Assembly: GCF_902832885.1 (NCBI RefSeq)
Contig: NZ_CADFDK010000002.1
Location: 186,001 to 250,000, forward strand
Direction of reading: 5' to 3'
Length of the DNA: 64,000 bases
Source: Burkholderia seminalis DSM 23518
Lineage (GTDB): Bacteria; Pseudomonadota; Gammaproteobacteria; Burkholderiales; Burkholderiaceae
Shown here: piece after piece, positions 44,801 to 54,296 of the stretch
Numbering within the stretch: the stretch's first letter is position 1
Layout of the letters: each line of letters opens with the position of its first letter
The notes under the pieces: generated by a model
The model's input: only the letters and a program-made list of their open reading frames with translations
What the model was told of the DNA's origin: nothing
The model's database searches: none
Program-made: the position numbers and the translations under genes

Positions 44801-44901
44801 TTGCGCGGCGGCGCGGGATCGCACTCCCCGCGGGCACGGCGGACAAGCGGCCTGCTTCGGGCGTCATGGCTGCTGCGACGATGCACTGGCCCGGACGGTA
44901 A
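41824..44901 (+). CDS. Hybrid histidine kinase with a non-phosphorylatable receiver
   Basis: 1025 aa, inner membrane. Transmembrane helices at about 18-40 and 336-355 enclose a 295-residue periplasmic sensor. A PAS-like stretch (380-485) leads to the H-box [10 protein letters not shown] with His513, then the ATPase ([28 protein letters not shown]). A degenerate receiver-like region (745-850) precedes a C-terminal receiver (878-995) with acidic pocket VADDAAVN and Lys979, but position 929, normally Asp, is Gly (WDVLLLGADLPDM). Pairs with the RcsB-like regulator and second kinase downstream. Confidence 0.93.
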   Translation: MPYSTLQSIRRYQSISMFGGGIVVTILILIACGLGITSIVYGHLDGERRNFLNGVEEAADEVQVAETSFRNGVTNTQLIWREIGAAPADVVNAFFADGQQLAIKPYPSLVVGVPGQTARRDEVARYLALSFMLSRICAASSLNRGRTLEGYHYSTRTGVFGLVPHLARDNPALASADARAQVFDALRIDFDGSPPAPNDGRPNVRWLPPYVNPVTGQMRIRVAAEARAAGQPFAVLVTEYAPDYLLSWLPGRGLAGTFFITSADNRLIAIDPDVARTNALSERLLSLDVAHRGRVSAEPLFRDGAIVFSSKLAATGWTIAYVLSWADVLAGIGVQAGGLAASTLVAIIVMWLLLVRFHRRVLVPVYARSARVFDSEALCRSVIAMAPVGIGLVSLSDRRVMLASDALKQMLLPHEGDYHALSALALEKYDAFVANGGAGRTMTTELVLDARGDTPLHLEIIAHGARYQGEDVLIATFADMSAQCRLVHQLEEAVRAADSANAAKSSFLAATSHEIRTPLNVILGNLELLERTALDASQQGRVRTLRASAEGLLAIVSDVLDFSKIEAGAMSVESIEFDVIAVIERELAAFASVAKAKGLPLFADIDASGAQRMRGDPTRLAQVVGNLLSNAIKFTSAGRIVARVAVGRNARGAPEIAIGIEDTGIGIDPAQQGKLFKAFSQVDASITRRYGGTGLGLALCDRLVAAMGGTIAVDSAPGVGSLFTVRLPLHTGIAPKSPAGAGAGRTLIVVSPEDAWRAFAFPHLRAWGFDVAMHPSPIGIAAGCLARAHAIVLFGDSDQWRREELDSLGGGTPVVLATPDGPLQPDVAGRTIRVSSYSLNGLRMAIAQARVATAESPRGPGCAPDVGQSASPASSTRVPRVLVADDAAVNGSIFREQLDVLGCTVRCVSSGGAALDTLESGMWDVLLLGADLPDMSVRELVEAVHARALPCDMIVVASYLAPDNARRYAASNVAYVLTKPVTLADLRRGLARVARRRGIALPAGTADKRPASGVMAAATMHWPGR

Positions 44902-45013
44902 AAAAGAGGCGGCGCGGGGGCGACGCAGATCGCCTGCGTCAGAACAGGGAAGGCAGACACGCCGCATTGCTTCAATGCCGCGTGATTTCGACTGAAGAAG
45001 GAAGGGTAAGGCC

Positions 45014-45211
45014 GTGCGCTATATGGGAAAGGTGTTCGGGCTGCTACTTGGATTCGCGACGTTGCCAGAGAAATCCAGACGGCATTTCCTGATGAAGCTG
45101 AACGAATTCATGATGATGTCGCCGTCGCAAAAGCGGCGGGCCGTCACCGAGTGGCAGCATGCCGTGGATGACGAGCCCGGCGAGCCGGACGAAACCGTGG
45201 TCAAGCACTAG
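45014..45211 (+). CDS. Small protein between kinase and regulator genes
   Basis: 65 aa if started at GTG 45014 (GGAAGG lies 8 nt before it), or 62 aa from ATG 45023. The sequence MKLNEFMMMSPSQKRRAVTE, WQHAVDDEPGEPDETVVKH is amphipathic and charged and looks coding rather than shadow. No known family. Its place in the signalling block suggests a modulator, but nothing in the sequence proves it. Confidence 0.55.
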   Translation: MRYMGKVFGLLLGFATLPEKSRRHFLMKLNEFMMMSPSQKRRAVTEWQHAVDDEPGEPDETVVKH

Positions 45212-45525
45212 GGAGCGGTTTCGGCCGCCCGGCGGGACGGGATGGATCGACGGCGTGGGGGCGCCGCCGATCGGACGGGCGTGGGCGGCGGACTGTCGAC
45301 GGTTCATACCGCAATGTCGTGGTGCGCGCGCCAGCCGGCGAGATGGGCATGTGTGTCGACAGACCGCCACGCTTGATCGTACAGCCGTCTATTATCTTAA
45401 AATTGCGCTGCGCACCGCCCGGTTCGCTGGATGCCGCAACGCGATCGTGTTGCGGGATCGATTCGAGCTCCGGCGCGTCGCACAACATCGCACGTCGGGC
45501 CGCGTGTATCGGGAGAAAAGTAGAG
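45212..45525. other. Intergenic region upstream of RcsB-like gene
   Basis: 314 nt without a supported gene. An AT-rich island, CTATTATCTTAAAATTG (about 45390-45406), probably marks the promoter of the response regulator, giving it expression separate from the first kinase. Confidence 0.45.
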
Positions 45526-46185
45526 ATGGATGAATTTTTTGTGCGGGTGATGGTGGCGGACGATCATCCTTCGTCCGCGCTCGGGATGTCGCAGGCGCTC
45601 GCGGGCAGCAGCACGATCAAGCTGCTCGGCACTGTCTCGAATTCGACCGACCTCGTGGCGATGCTCGACGAGCAGCAGAGCGACGTGCTCGTCGTCGACT
45701 ATGTGATGCCCGGCGGCAAGTATGGCGACGGTCTGTCATTGCTGTCCTTTCTGCAGCGTCGTTATCCGGCGCTTCGCCTCGTGACGATCACGATGATCGA
45801 CAACCCGAGCGTGCTGCTCGCGATTCAGAAGCAGGGCGTCGGGTGCATCCTGAGCAAGTCCGATGCGATTTCGCATCTGGTGGGCGCGGTGCACGCGGCC
45901 TTCGTCGGGGCCAATTATCTGTCTCCGTTCGTCAAGAGGCTGCTGGAGGACTGCCAGCCGTCGGCGGGTGTCCGCACCCTGACCGCCCGCGAGATCGAAG
46001 TCGTGCGGCTTTACGGGGCCGGCCTGACGGTCGGCGAGATCGCCGTCCAGCTTCACCGCAGCAAGCAGACGATCAGTTCGCAGAAATCGAGTGCCATGAA
46101 GAAGCTCGGTATCGTTCGCGACGCCGATCTGATTCGCTACGCGAGCGAGGGCCAGCTGCCCGAATTGCCCGAGGCCAGTGCATAG
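45526..46185 (+). CDS. RcsB-like LuxR family response regulator
   Basis: 219 aa. The receiver has [13 protein letters not shown], phospho-Asp58 in [16 protein letters not shown] and Lys111 in CILSKSDA. The MPGxKYGDG loop is a trademark of enterobacterial RcsB. The LuxR-type DNA-binding domain (150-210) reads [20 protein letters not shown], then [20 protein letters not shown], again as in RcsB. ATG 45526 follows GGGAGAAAAGTAGAG. It lies between two hybrid kinases; the second starts 80 nt downstream. The kinase-regulator-kinase layout resembles CblS-CblR-CblT of cable-pilus control. Confidence 0.94.
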   Translation: MDEFFVRVMVADDHPSSALGMSQALAGSSTIKLLGTVSNSTDLVAMLDEQQSDVLVVDYVMPGGKYGDGLSLLSFLQRRYPALRLVTITMIDNPSVLLAIQKQGVGCILSKSDAISHLVGAVHAAFVGANYLSPFVKRLLEDCQPSAGVRTLTAREIEVVRLYGAGLTVGEIAVQLHRSKQTISSQKSSAMKKLGIVRDADLIRYASEGQLPELPEASA

Positions 46186-46265
46186 ACGGTGTCCGTCGGA
46201 CACTACCGAGTGACCCGGACGGCGCACGACGCGGTGCCGGCGCCGAGACGACTTCGACGACACTC

Positions 46266-49200
46266 ATGCCAACCAAACTGAAAGCGCTGATCGCGCATGC
46301 CGCGGCCGCGGGCCGCAAGCCGTTCGAACCGGGGCGCGTGCGACGGCAGCAGCAATGGCTGCTGTACGGAAGCGGTGTGGCGATCACGGTGTTCGTCCTG
46401 GCCTGCGCGGCACTCGTCGTGCGGCTCGACCTGCAGGAATCGGTTGCGCATGAGCGGTCGGAGTTCCTGGTCCGCAAGGCCGACCTGCTGGCGGAGATGG
46501 AGGTGGTCAAGGCCCTCCAGAATCGCTACACCGACATCCTCGAGTTGATGGCTCGGCACGGACCGACCACCCCGCCCGATGCACTCGAGCCGTTTGCCGA
46601 CGGGCGCGGCAGGCTGGCCGTTCTCGGACACGCGGGACGCGTGGCGGTGGCCGCGTTTGCGGCCGATCCGTCGTCTCGGCCAGGGGGCACCTACGCGCCG
46701 TTCCTCGCGGCATTTCTCGAGACGGTCGAGAAGACGGGCGTCATGCCGCCGAGGCAGCCCGGCGACCCGGGCATGGGCGGATATCTGATCGATCTGGCGG
46801 GCGACTTCGTCATCGTGACCGGGTATCCGCTGGTGAAGTCGACGCTCGCGCTGCCGGCCGGTTTCGACGTGAAGGCATTGATCCGGCAGTTGCAGCCGCC
46901 GGCCGATTTCGTATCGGCCGCCGCCGCGCCCGGCAATCGGCCGATTTTTCTGGACAGGCGGCAGGATCCGCTGCTCGGGCGGTCCGTGCTGCGGTTCGCG
47001 CAGGCGGTGCGAGATACGCAGGGCAAGCCGATCGCATGGTTTGTCATCGTCACGCGGCCGGAGATCGACGACATCCTGCGTTCCGCGTCCGCCGGCCAGA
47101 ACTATGCACTGGTCGATTCGAACGCGAATGTCCTGACCGGCCAGCAGGCTGCGCCCGTGCTGACTGCCCGTGCGCTCGATTACGCGCGCGCGGCCGGAGG
47201 TGAACGGGCTGCCGCACACCGTGTCGGCACGAATATCGTCATCGGCGATCGCATGCCGGGATTCGACGAGGTACTCACCGCGACGCATTCGTGGCGCAGT
47301 GTGTTCGACGACGTGGCCGTCCGCCTGGGTATCGCAACCGGTCTCGCGTTGCTCGCGATCGGAACGGTGTGGTTCGCGATCGTCATGTTCGACCGGCGCG
47401 CGCTGCGCCCGGCCAACCGCCGCGCGATCCGGCTGATCGAAAGCGAGGCGCTCAACCGCACGCTGATTCGCACGGCGCCGGCCGGCATCATGCTGCTGTC
47501 GCTGGCCAACGGCGACACGATGGCGCGTAACGAAGCCGCACGGATTTACGGCGACGCCGGCACGGCGCCGTTGCTCGGCAAGCGCATCTGGCACGCATAC
47601 CGCGACAATATCGCGGGCGGACGAAAGCCGCGCGTCGTCACGCACGAATTGGCGGTCGACCGGGCCGGTGGCGGGGCCGCCTACCTGGCCGCGCACATCG
47701 TCCGCACCCGCTATCGCGGCGTCGACGTGCTGCTTTGCACGCTGACCGACATCACCGCGCGCAAACAGGCCGAAGACAAGCTCCATGAAGCGCGCGAAGC
47801 CGCGGACGACGCGAACAAGGCGAAGTCGACCTTCCTGGCGACGATGAGTCACGAGATTCGTACGCCGCTGAACGCCATCGTCGGCAATCTCGAATTGATG
47901 GCGCGCGCGGCGCTGCCCGCCGCGGAACAGCGCCGACTGCGGACGGTCATGTCATCGTCCGACGCGCTGCTGCGCGTGATCAACGACGTGCTCGACCTGT
48001 CGAAGGCCGAGTCCAACCAGATGGTGCTGGAAGCCGTGCCGTTCGACCTGCGTGCGGTGCTGCGCGACGTCGCGGCGATCTTTCGGCCGCTCGCCGACGC
48101 GAAACGGCTCGTACTCGAATGCCGCGTCGCGCCGGGGTTGGCCGACGGTTACGTCGGCGATCCGACCCGCCTGCGTCAGATCGTGTCGAACCTTGTCAGT
48201 AATGCGATCAAATTCACCGAGCACGGCAGCGTGACGATCGACGCGCTGCCGGCTGCCGCTTCCGGCAGGCCGCGCGGCGTCGAAATCGTGGTGCGCGACA
48301 CGGGCATCGGCATCCCCGCGGAAGCGTTGCCGACGCTGTTCGACGTGTACGTGCAGACCGATCCGTCGATTTACCGGCGCTTCGGCGGCACCGGGCTCGG
48401 GCTGCCGCTCTGCGGACGTCTCGCGCGGCTGATGGGCGGCGCGCTGACGGTCGACAGCCGACCGGGTGCGGGGACGCGCTTCACCGCATCGCTGCCGCTG
48501 GCGGAGGCGCCGTCCGGATGGCGTGCCGCGTTCGACGACGAGCCCGCGGCGGCGGCGTTGCCGACGCACGCGGACGAAAGCGTGCCGCTGCGCGTGCTCG
48601 TCGCGGAAGACCACCCGGCGAGCCGCGTATTGTTGCGGGATCAACTCGATGCGCTGCGCTACGATGCGACGATCGTCACGAACGGCGTCGAGGCGATGCG
48701 TGCCTTCTTCGCGCGTTCGTACGACGTGGTACTGACCGATCTCGGCATGCCGGAACTAGACGGCTTTGCGCTGGCGAACTTCCTGCGCGAGCAGGGGGCG
48801 ACGGTACCCGTGATCGCGATGACCGCGCACGCGACCGAAGAGGATCGCAGGCGGTGCGCGCAGGCCGGCGTCGCGGAAGTCGTGCTCAAGCCGCTGTCGA
48901 TCGATGCGCTCGGGGCGGTGTTGCAACGCCATGGGGCGCGTGGCGCGACGGCGTTGCAGGCGGTCGATCGCGACGACCGGCAGGCGCCGCCAATGACGGA
49001 CGCGATTCGTGAACAATTGCGTGCCGCGACGCTGCACTCGCTGTCGACGATCGACGCCGCATTGCCGCGCGGCGACCACGATCGCGTCAAGGGCGAACTG
49101 CATTCGATGCGAGGCGGCTTCGCGCTGGCCGGCGACGCAGACGCGAGCGATACGTGCGCGAGAGGCGAGCGCGTGCTGGCCGCGGGCGGTGTCGATGCAC

Positions 49201-49268
49201 TCCGGCCGGAGTGGCCGGAGATGCGCGTGGAGGTGGAGGCTGCGCTGTCGAGATTGTCCGGCGTCTGA
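46266..49268 (+). CDS. Hybrid histidine kinase with receiver and HPt (BvgS/EvgS type)
   Basis: 1000 aa. Transmembrane helices at about 33-53 and 354-375 enclose a periplasmic sensor. H-box [10 protein letters not shown] with His529; ATPase [28 protein letters not shown]. The receiver (776-890) is complete: VAEDHPAS, Asp825 in [13 protein letters not shown], Lys875 in VVLKPLS. A C-terminal HPt (910-1000) has the phosphoacceptor His946 in [14 protein letters not shown]. It therefore holds all relay modules that the first kinase lacks, and its HPt is the likely donor to Asp58 of the RcsB-like protein. Confidence 0.94.
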   Translation: MPTKLKALIAHAAAAGRKPFEPGRVRRQQQWLLYGSGVAITVFVLACAALVVRLDLQESVAHERSEFLVRKADLLAEMEVVKALQNRYTDILELMARHGPTTPPDALEPFADGRGRLAVLGHAGRVAVAAFAADPSSRPGGTYAPFLAAFLETVEKTGVMPPRQPGDPGMGGYLIDLAGDFVIVTGYPLVKSTLALPAGFDVKALIRQLQPPADFVSAAAAPGNRPIFLDRRQDPLLGRSVLRFAQAVRDTQGKPIAWFVIVTRPEIDDILRSASAGQNYALVDSNANVLTGQQAAPVLTARALDYARAAGGERAAAHRVGTNIVIGDRMPGFDEVLTATHSWRSVFDDVAVRLGIATGLALLAIGTVWFAIVMFDRRALRPANRRAIRLIESEALNRTLIRTAPAGIMLLSLANGDTMARNEAARIYGDAGTAPLLGKRIWHAYRDNIAGGRKPRVVTHELAVDRAGGGAAYLAAHIVRTRYRGVDVLLCTLTDITARKQAEDKLHEAREAADDANKAKSTFLATMSHEIRTPLNAIVGNLELMARAALPAAEQRRLRTVMSSSDALLRVINDVLDLSKAESNQMVLEAVPFDLRAVLRDVAAIFRPLADAKRLVLECRVAPGLADGYVGDPTRLRQIVSNLVSNAIKFTEHGSVTIDALPAAASGRPRGVEIVVRDTGIGIPAEALPTLFDVYVQTDPSIYRRFGGTGLGLPLCGRLARLMGGALTVDSRPGAGTRFTASLPLAEAPSGWRAAFDDEPAAAALPTHADESVPLRVLVAEDHPASRVLLRDQLDALRYDATIVTNGVEAMRAFFARSYDVVLTDLGMPELDGFALANFLREQGATVPVIAMTAHATEEDRRRCAQAGVAEVVLKPLSIDALGAVLQRHGARGATALQAVDRDDRQAPPMTDAIREQLRAATLHSLSTIDAALPRGDHDRVKGELHSMRGGFALAGDADASDTCARGERVLAAGGVDALRPEWPEMRVEVEAALSRLSGV

Positions 49269-49571
49269 ACGACGCGACGCCATGCTTGCGGGCGCGATGG
49301 CGGGCGATGCCTGCGACGTTGACGGCCGACGACCATGCGCGCCGTGCCGCCGCGCGCACTGAATCGTCGAGCGGTACGCGCCGGCCGAGCGTGTTCATGG
49401 ACGGCGCGCGAAAACGATGAGGGGCGCACGGTCACCGCACGGCATCGCGCGGAACGGTGCAACGCTCGACCACCGGCTATCCCGCATGCCGCCGCCTCGG
49501 GCGGATGCCGAAGGCGGCAGCTTCATGACGCGGAATTGGCCGTCGTGCGCCGGATCGACTGCGGAAGCCCG
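49269..49571. other. Intergenic region, nothing recognised
   Basis: 303 nt between the kinase stop and the convergent acdS stop. Normal GC; no hairpin with a T-run, no supported gene. Confidence 0.5.
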
Positions 49572-50645
49572 TCAGCCGTTGCGGAAGATCTCCGCGTAAG
49601 CGCTCAAGGCCGGCACGCCGCCAAGGTGCGCATACAGCACCTTCGACCCCGGCTCGAATTCCCCGCGCCGCACCTTGTCGATCATCCCGTGCATCGATTT
49701 CCCTTCATAGACGGGATCGGTCAGCATGCCTTCGAGCCGCGCGCACATCCGGATCGCTTCCAGCGCGCCTTCATTCGGCAGCCCGTATTCGGGGCCGGCA
49801 AAACGCGTATCGAGCACGACGTCCCGCTCGTCGATGCGGCGCCCGAGTTCGACGATCTCGGCCGTATACCGCGCGATGCGCGTGATCTGCGCATGCGTCT
49901 TCTCCGGCGTCGCGGACGCATCGATGCCGATCACGCGGTCCGCGCGCCCGTCGGCCGCGAAGCCAACGACCATCCCGGCCTGCGTGCTGCCCGTGACCGA
50001 GCAGGCCACGATGTAATCGAACTTGAAGCCGAGCTGCGCTTCCTGTTCCCGCACTTCTTCCGCGAAGCCCACGAAACCGAGGCCGCCGAGCGGAAGCTCG
50101 GAACATCCGGCCGGAATCGGGTAAGGCTTGCCGCCCGCCTGCCGCACGCTGTCCATTGCTTCTTCCCAACTGCGGCGAATGCGGATGTCGAAGCCGTCGG
50201 CGACGAGCCGTACGTCGGCCCCCATCATCCGCGACAGCTGGATGTTGCCGACGCGGTCGTATACCGGATCGTCGTAGTTGACCCAGTGCTCCTGCACGAG
50301 CACGCACTTCATCCCGAGATGCGCGGCGACGGCCGCGACCTGGCGTGTCTGGTTCGATTGCACGCCGCCGATCGACACGAGCGTGTCCGCACCCTGCGCG
50401 AGCGCATCGGGAATCAGGTATTCGAGCTTGCGGGTCTTCTTGCCGCCGAACGCAAGGCCGCTGTTGCAGTCCTCACGTTTCGCATGCAGCTCGACCTTGC
50501 CGCCGAGATGCGCGCTCAGGCGCTTGAGCGGCTGGATCGGGGTCGGACCGAACGTGAGCGGATAACGGGTGAAACGTTGCAGGTTCGTCGACGCGCTCCG
50601 AGGGACGGTGGACAGGAAACCGGATCGGCGGGGTGCGGCTTGCAC
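49572..50645 (-). CDS. acdS: ACC deaminase with altered start codon and substitutions
   Basis: Splits 1-aminocyclopropane-1-carboxylate to 2-oxobutanoate and ammonia. The canonical 338-residue protein begins NLQRF after Met; here that codon is ACG (50588-50586), although GGAG sits 9 nt upstream. The given start is an upstream GTG that adds 19 residues. PLP Lys51 (canonical numbering), Ser78 in [10 protein letters not shown] and YEGKSMHG are kept. Departures from the family as I remember it: Asn50 to Lys ([12 protein letters not shown]), GCSDHPLGG to [14 protein letters not shown] to GFDIR. It may be weak or decaying. Confidence 0.85.
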   Translation of the reverse strand: MQAAPRRSGFLSTVPRSASTNLQRFTRYPLTFGPTPIQPLKRLSAHLGGKVELHAKREDCNSGLAFGGKKTRKLEYLIPDALAQGADTLVSIGGVQSNQTRQVAAVAAHLGMKCVLVQEHWVNYDDPVYDRVGNIQLSRMMGADVRLVADGFDIRIRRSWEEAMDSVRQAGGKPYPIPAGCSELPLGGLGFVGFAEEVREQEAQLGFKFDYIVACSVTGSTQAGMVVGFAADGRADRVIGIDASATPEKTHAQITRIARYTAEIVELGRRIDERDVVLDTRFAGPEYGLPNEGALEAIRMCARLEGMLTDPVYEGKSMHGMIDKVRRGEFEPGSKVLYAHLGGVPALSAYAEIFRNG

Positions 50646-50692
50646 GCCGTGTCCCGATGGAAAAATGATTGGCAGGATGGTGCGAAATGGGC

Positions 50693-50762
50693 TTGCGAAA
50701 TAAATAATGAAAACCTACGTTATCTGTGAGGTCAGGAATGAATGAATAATTTTGATTCGCAA
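50693..50762. promoter_or_regulatory. AcdR-type operator region between acdS and acdR
   Basis: AT-rich divergent region. TGCGAAAT occurs twice, 13 nt apart (50681 and 50694), and TTGCGAA (50693-50699) is mirrored by TTCGCAA (50756-50762). Lrp-type regulators bind such spaced, degenerate repeats. Confidence 0.45.
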
Positions 50763-50779
50763 AATTTCGAGGAAACGCA

Positions 50780-51280
50780 ATGAAATTAGATCGCGTCAGT
50801 GCATCGCCGGCCGACGCCGCGGCGGCGCTCGACCGCATCGACCGCGCGATCCTGCGGCAGTTGCAGCAGGACGCGTCGATCTCGAACGTGAGCCTCGCGG
50901 CGAAGGTGAAGCTGAGCGCGCCGGCGTGCCTGCGGCGCGTCGAGCGGTTGAAGGAGATGGGATTGATTCGCGGCATCGTCGCGCTGCTCGACCCGAAGCC
51001 GCTGGGTGCCGGGATGCTGGTCGTGATCGGCTTCGTGCTCGATCGTTCGACGCCGGAAGCATTCGCCGAATTCGAGAAGGCCGCGCAGAAAGTGTCGGGG
51101 TGCGTCGAGTGTCACGTGGTGACCGGCGAATTCGACTACTTCATGCTGCTCCGCACGCGCGACAACGAGAGCTTCAACCGTTTGCATGCCGAACAGTTGC
51201 TGTACCTGCCCGGTGTGCGACAGGTGCGCTCGTTCATGGTGCTCAAGGAAATTCTGTCGACGCACGCGTTGCCGGTTTAG
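50780..51280 (+). CDS. acdR: Lrp family regulator AcdR
   Basis: 166 aa. Helix-turn-helix (RAILRQLQQDASISNVSLAA; KLSAPACLRRVERLKEMGLI) and RAM domain (CVECHVVTGEFDYFMLLRTR; YLPGVRQVRSFMVLKEILST). Its divergent position beside acdS, 134 nt from it, is the known arrangement of AcdR, which activates ACC deaminase expression when ACC is present. ATG 50780 follows GAGGAAACGCA. Confidence 0.92.
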   Translation: MKLDRVSASPADAAAALDRIDRAILRQLQQDASISNVSLAAKVKLSAPACLRRVERLKEMGLIRGIVALLDPKPLGAGMLVVIGFVLDRSTPEAFAEFEKAAQKVSGCVECHVVTGEFDYFMLLRTRDNESFNRLHAEQLLYLPGVRQVRSFMVLKEILSTHALPV

Positions 51281-51406
51281 CGCGGAGCGCCGCCGATTCA
51301 CGCCGGTCCGTGTGAGAGCGGCGCATGCGCCGCGGCGTGGAGGGGCCGGGCGAACGCGGCGCTCGGCGGCTTGAAGCCGCTCGACGTGCCCGGTCGCGTT
51401 GCCCGA

Positions 51407-54133
51407 TCAGCGCTGCCATGGCGCACCGCCTGGATGCGAGGTCTTGCCGAGACGCTCGCGTGCGTCGCGCACGACGGTCGCATCGAGTGCGCCGTCATCG
51501 GCGAGCGCCTTCAGCGCGGCGAGCACGATGCTCGCGCGATCGACCTCGAAGAATGCGCGCAGCGCGTCGCGCGTGTCGCTGCGGCCGAACCCGTCGGTGC
51601 CGAGCGTCACGTAGCGGCGCGGCACGTAGGCGCGGATCAGCTCGGGCACCGCGCGCACATAGTCGGTCGCGGCGACCACCGGGCCCTGCGTTCCTTCAAG
51701 CATCCGCGTGACATACGACGATGCCGCCCCGTCGCCAAGCCGCGACAGCCGTTCGGCTTCCATCCCGTCGCGGTGCAATTCGCTGAAGCTCGTGACGCTC
51801 CAGACGGCCGCGTCGATCCCCCAGCCGTCCTGCAGCATCCGCTGCGCGGCGAGCACTTCGCCGAGAATCGCGCCGGCGCCGAACAACTGCACGCGCGCGG
51901 CCGCGTTCGAGGCGGACGGCAGCCGGTGCATGCCCTTCAGGATGCCTGCGCGACGAGCGACCGGATCGTCGCCGGGGATCGACGGCTGCGCGTAGTTCTC
52001 GTTCATGACGGTCACGTAATAGAACACGTCGCGCTGCTGCTCGACCATCTCGCGCATGCCGGCATCGACGATCGTCGCGACTTCGTACGCGAACGCCGGG
52101 TCGTACGCGCGGCAGTTCGGAATCGTCGACGCCGCGAGATGGCTGCTGCCGTCCTGGTGCTGCAGGCCTTCGCCGCCGAGCGTCGTGCGGCCCGCTGTCG
52201 CGCCGACGAGGAAGCCGCGCGAGCGCTGGTCGGCGGCGGCCCAGATCAGGTCGCCGATGCGCTGGAAACCGAACATCGAGTAGTAGATGTAGAACGGCAG
52301 CATCGGCAGGTCGTGCACGCTGTACGACGTCGCCGCGGCGATCCACGACGACACCGCGCCGGCTTCCGAAATCCCTTCCTCGAGAATCTGCCCGCGCGTG
52401 TCCTCGCGGTAGTAGAGCATCGAGCCGAGATCCTCGGGTTCGTAGCGCTGGCCGAGCGGCGAGTAGATGCCGACCTGCCGGAACAGGCTCGCCATGCCGA
52501 ACGTGCGCGCTTCGTCGGCCACGATCGGCACGACGCGCGGGCCGAGGTCGCGATCCTTCAGCAGCGCTGCCAGCATGCGCACGAGCGCCATCGTCGTCGA
52601 CATCTCGCGGTTCGCCGCGTCCAGCGCGAACGCACCCCAGGCCGGTATCGGCGGGACGGTCAGTCCTTGCGATGCCGCCATCCGCCTTCTGGGCAGATAG
52701 CCGCCCAGGGCAGCCCGGCGGGCATGCAGGTAACGCATCTCCGGGCTGTCTTCCGCTGGCTTGTAAAACTTCAACTGCTCGACGTCGCTGTCCGACAGCG
52801 GCAACCGGAAACGGTCGCGGAACGCCTTCAGGTCGTCGACGTCGAGCTTCTTCTGCTGGTGGGTCGTCATCCGCCCCTGGCCGATCGTGCCCATCCCGTA
52901 ACCCTTCATCGTCTTCGCGAGGATCACCGTCGGCTGGCCGCGATGGGCGAGCGCGCGCGCATACGCGGCGTGCAGCTTGAGCGCGTCGTGGCCGCCGCGG
53001 CGCAGGCGGTCGATTTCCGCATCGGTCAATTGCGCGGCGAGCGTGTCGAGCGCCGGGTCGCGGCTGAAGAAGCGTGCACGGTTGTACGCGCCATCGTTCG
53101 CGGAGAAGGTCTGGAACTGGCCGTCGACGGTGTCGGCGAACGCGCGGGCGAGCGCGCCGGCGTGATCGCGCGCGAACAGCGGATCCCAGTCGGAACCCCA
53201 CAGCACCTTGATCACGTTCCAGCCGGCGCCGGCGAACAACGCCTCGAGTTCGTCGATCACGCGGCCGTTGCCGCGCACCGGGCCGTCGAGCCGCTGCAGA
53301 TTGCAATTGATCACGAACACGAGGTTGTCGAGCCCTTCGCGCGCGGCGAGCGACAGCGCGCCGAGCGATTCGGGTTCGTCCATTTCACCGTCGCCGAAGA
53401 AGCCCCACACGGTGCGGTTCGCGGTGTCCGCCAGGCCGCGATGCTGCAGGTAGCGCATGAAGCGCGCCTGGTAGATCGCGTTGATCGGGCCGATGCCCAT
53501 CGAGCCGGTCGGGAACTGCCAGAAGTCGGGCATCAGCCACGGATGCGGATACGAGCACAGGCCGGGCCCGGCGATTTCGCGGCGGTAGTGCTTCAGGTGT
53601 GCCTCGTCGAGGAAGCCTTCGAGATACGCGCGTGCATAGACGCCCGGCGACGAATGCGGCTGGAAGTAGACGAGATCGCCGCCGGAACCGCCGTCGTCAT
53701 GCCCTTCGCCCGTCGCCGCGCGGAAGAAATGGTTGAAGCCGACTTCGAACAGGTCGGACGCCGACGCATAGCTCGCGATGTGTCCGCCGAGCTCGCCGTA
53801 TGCACGGTTCGCGCGCACGACCATCGCGAGCGCATTCCAGCGCAGCGCGGCCGACAGACGCGCTTCGAGATCGGCATCGCCCGGATACGGCGGTTGTTCG
53901 TGCGCGGCGATCGTGTTCACGTACGGCGTGACCGGGCCGCGCGATGCAGCAAGACCGCGCGTGCGCGCGTGCGCGGTCAGGCGATCGAGCAGGAACTGCG
54001 CGCGATCCTGGCCGACGTGAGCGACGACCGCGTCGAGCGCCTCCAGCCATTCGGCGGTTTCTTCGGGGTCGGCATCGGCATGCGCGAGGCCCGCGCGCCG
54101 CGTGGCGTCAATTCCGTTCGACAGGTCCGTCAT
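51407..54133 (-). CDS. AceE-like 2-oxo acid dehydrogenase E1, stand-alone
   Basis: 908 aa homodimeric E1. Thiamine diphosphate motif GDGEMDEPESLGALSLAARE with Asn in VFVINCNLQR; substrate-site residues in YFQPHSSPGVYARAYLEG; MTTHQQKKL and GLQHQDGSSH match AceE. Start ATG 54133 with GGGAGA upstream. No E2 or E3 gene is adjacent, so it must borrow these from the main complex. With its divergent Lrp regulator it recalls MdeB, the 2-oxobutanoate dehydrogenase E1 of pseudomonads, and 2-oxobutanoate is the product of the neighbouring AcdS. Confidence 0.92.
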   Translation of the reverse strand: MTDLSNGIDATRRAGLAHADADPEETAEWLEALDAVVAHVGQDRAQFLLDRLTAHARTRGLAASRGPVTPYVNTIAAHEQPPYPGDADLEARLSAALRWNALAMVVRANRAYGELGGHIASYASASDLFEVGFNHFFRAATGEGHDDGGSGGDLVYFQPHSSPGVYARAYLEGFLDEAHLKHYRREIAGPGLCSYPHPWLMPDFWQFPTGSMGIGPINAIYQARFMRYLQHRGLADTANRTVWGFFGDGEMDEPESLGALSLAAREGLDNLVFVINCNLQRLDGPVRGNGRVIDELEALFAGAGWNVIKVLWGSDWDPLFARDHAGALARAFADTVDGQFQTFSANDGAYNRARFFSRDPALDTLAAQLTDAEIDRLRRGGHDALKLHAAYARALAHRGQPTVILAKTMKGYGMGTIGQGRMTTHQQKKLDVDDLKAFRDRFRLPLSDSDVEQLKFYKPAEDSPEMRYLHARRAALGGYLPRRRMAASQGLTVPPIPAWGAFALDAANREMSTTMALVRMLAALLKDRDLGPRVVPIVADEARTFGMASLFRQVGIYSPLGQRYEPEDLGSMLYYREDTRGQILEEGISEAGAVSSWIAAATSYSVHDLPMLPFYIYYSMFGFQRIGDLIWAAADQRSRGFLVGATAGRTTLGGEGLQHQDGSSHLAASTIPNCRAYDPAFAYEVATIVDAGMREMVEQQRDVFYYVTVMNENYAQPSIPGDDPVARRAGILKGMHRLPSASNAAARVQLFGAGAILGEVLAAQRMLQDGWGIDAAVWSVTSFSELHRDGMEAERLSRLGDGAASSYVTRMLEGTQGPVVAATDYVRAVPELIRAYVPRRYVTLGTDGFGRSDTRDALRAFFEVDRASIVLAALKALADDGALDATVVRDARERLGKTSHPGGAPWQR

Positions 54134-54255
54134 CGCAGGTCTCCCGCACGCCGGTTCGGGCGGCGCGCAATCAGTGGCAATCGGTCGAATCATGCTACCC
54201 GTCGATCCGCAAAATATGCGTCTGATTTCATTGGAGTTTCACGGTCTGATAGTGT

Positions 54256-54291
54256 AAATATTCCGGTTATCGCCACTCTCTCGGAATATTT
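54256..54291. promoter_or_regulatory. Inverted repeat over the Lrp gene start region
   Basis: AAATATTCCG (54256-54265) and CGGAATATTT (54282-54291) are exact reverse complements with a 16-nt gap, ending 5 nt before the Lrp ATG. A regulator bound here could repress its own gene and act on the divergent E1 gene 123 nt away. Confidence 0.6.
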
Positions 54292-54296
54292 CGATC

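Noticed and set aside
41824-44901. Treating Asp931 (ADLPDM) as the receiver phosphoacceptor
   Set aside because: It lies two positions beyond the end of the beta-strand, where the LPD loop begins; the aligned position after LLL is Gly929.
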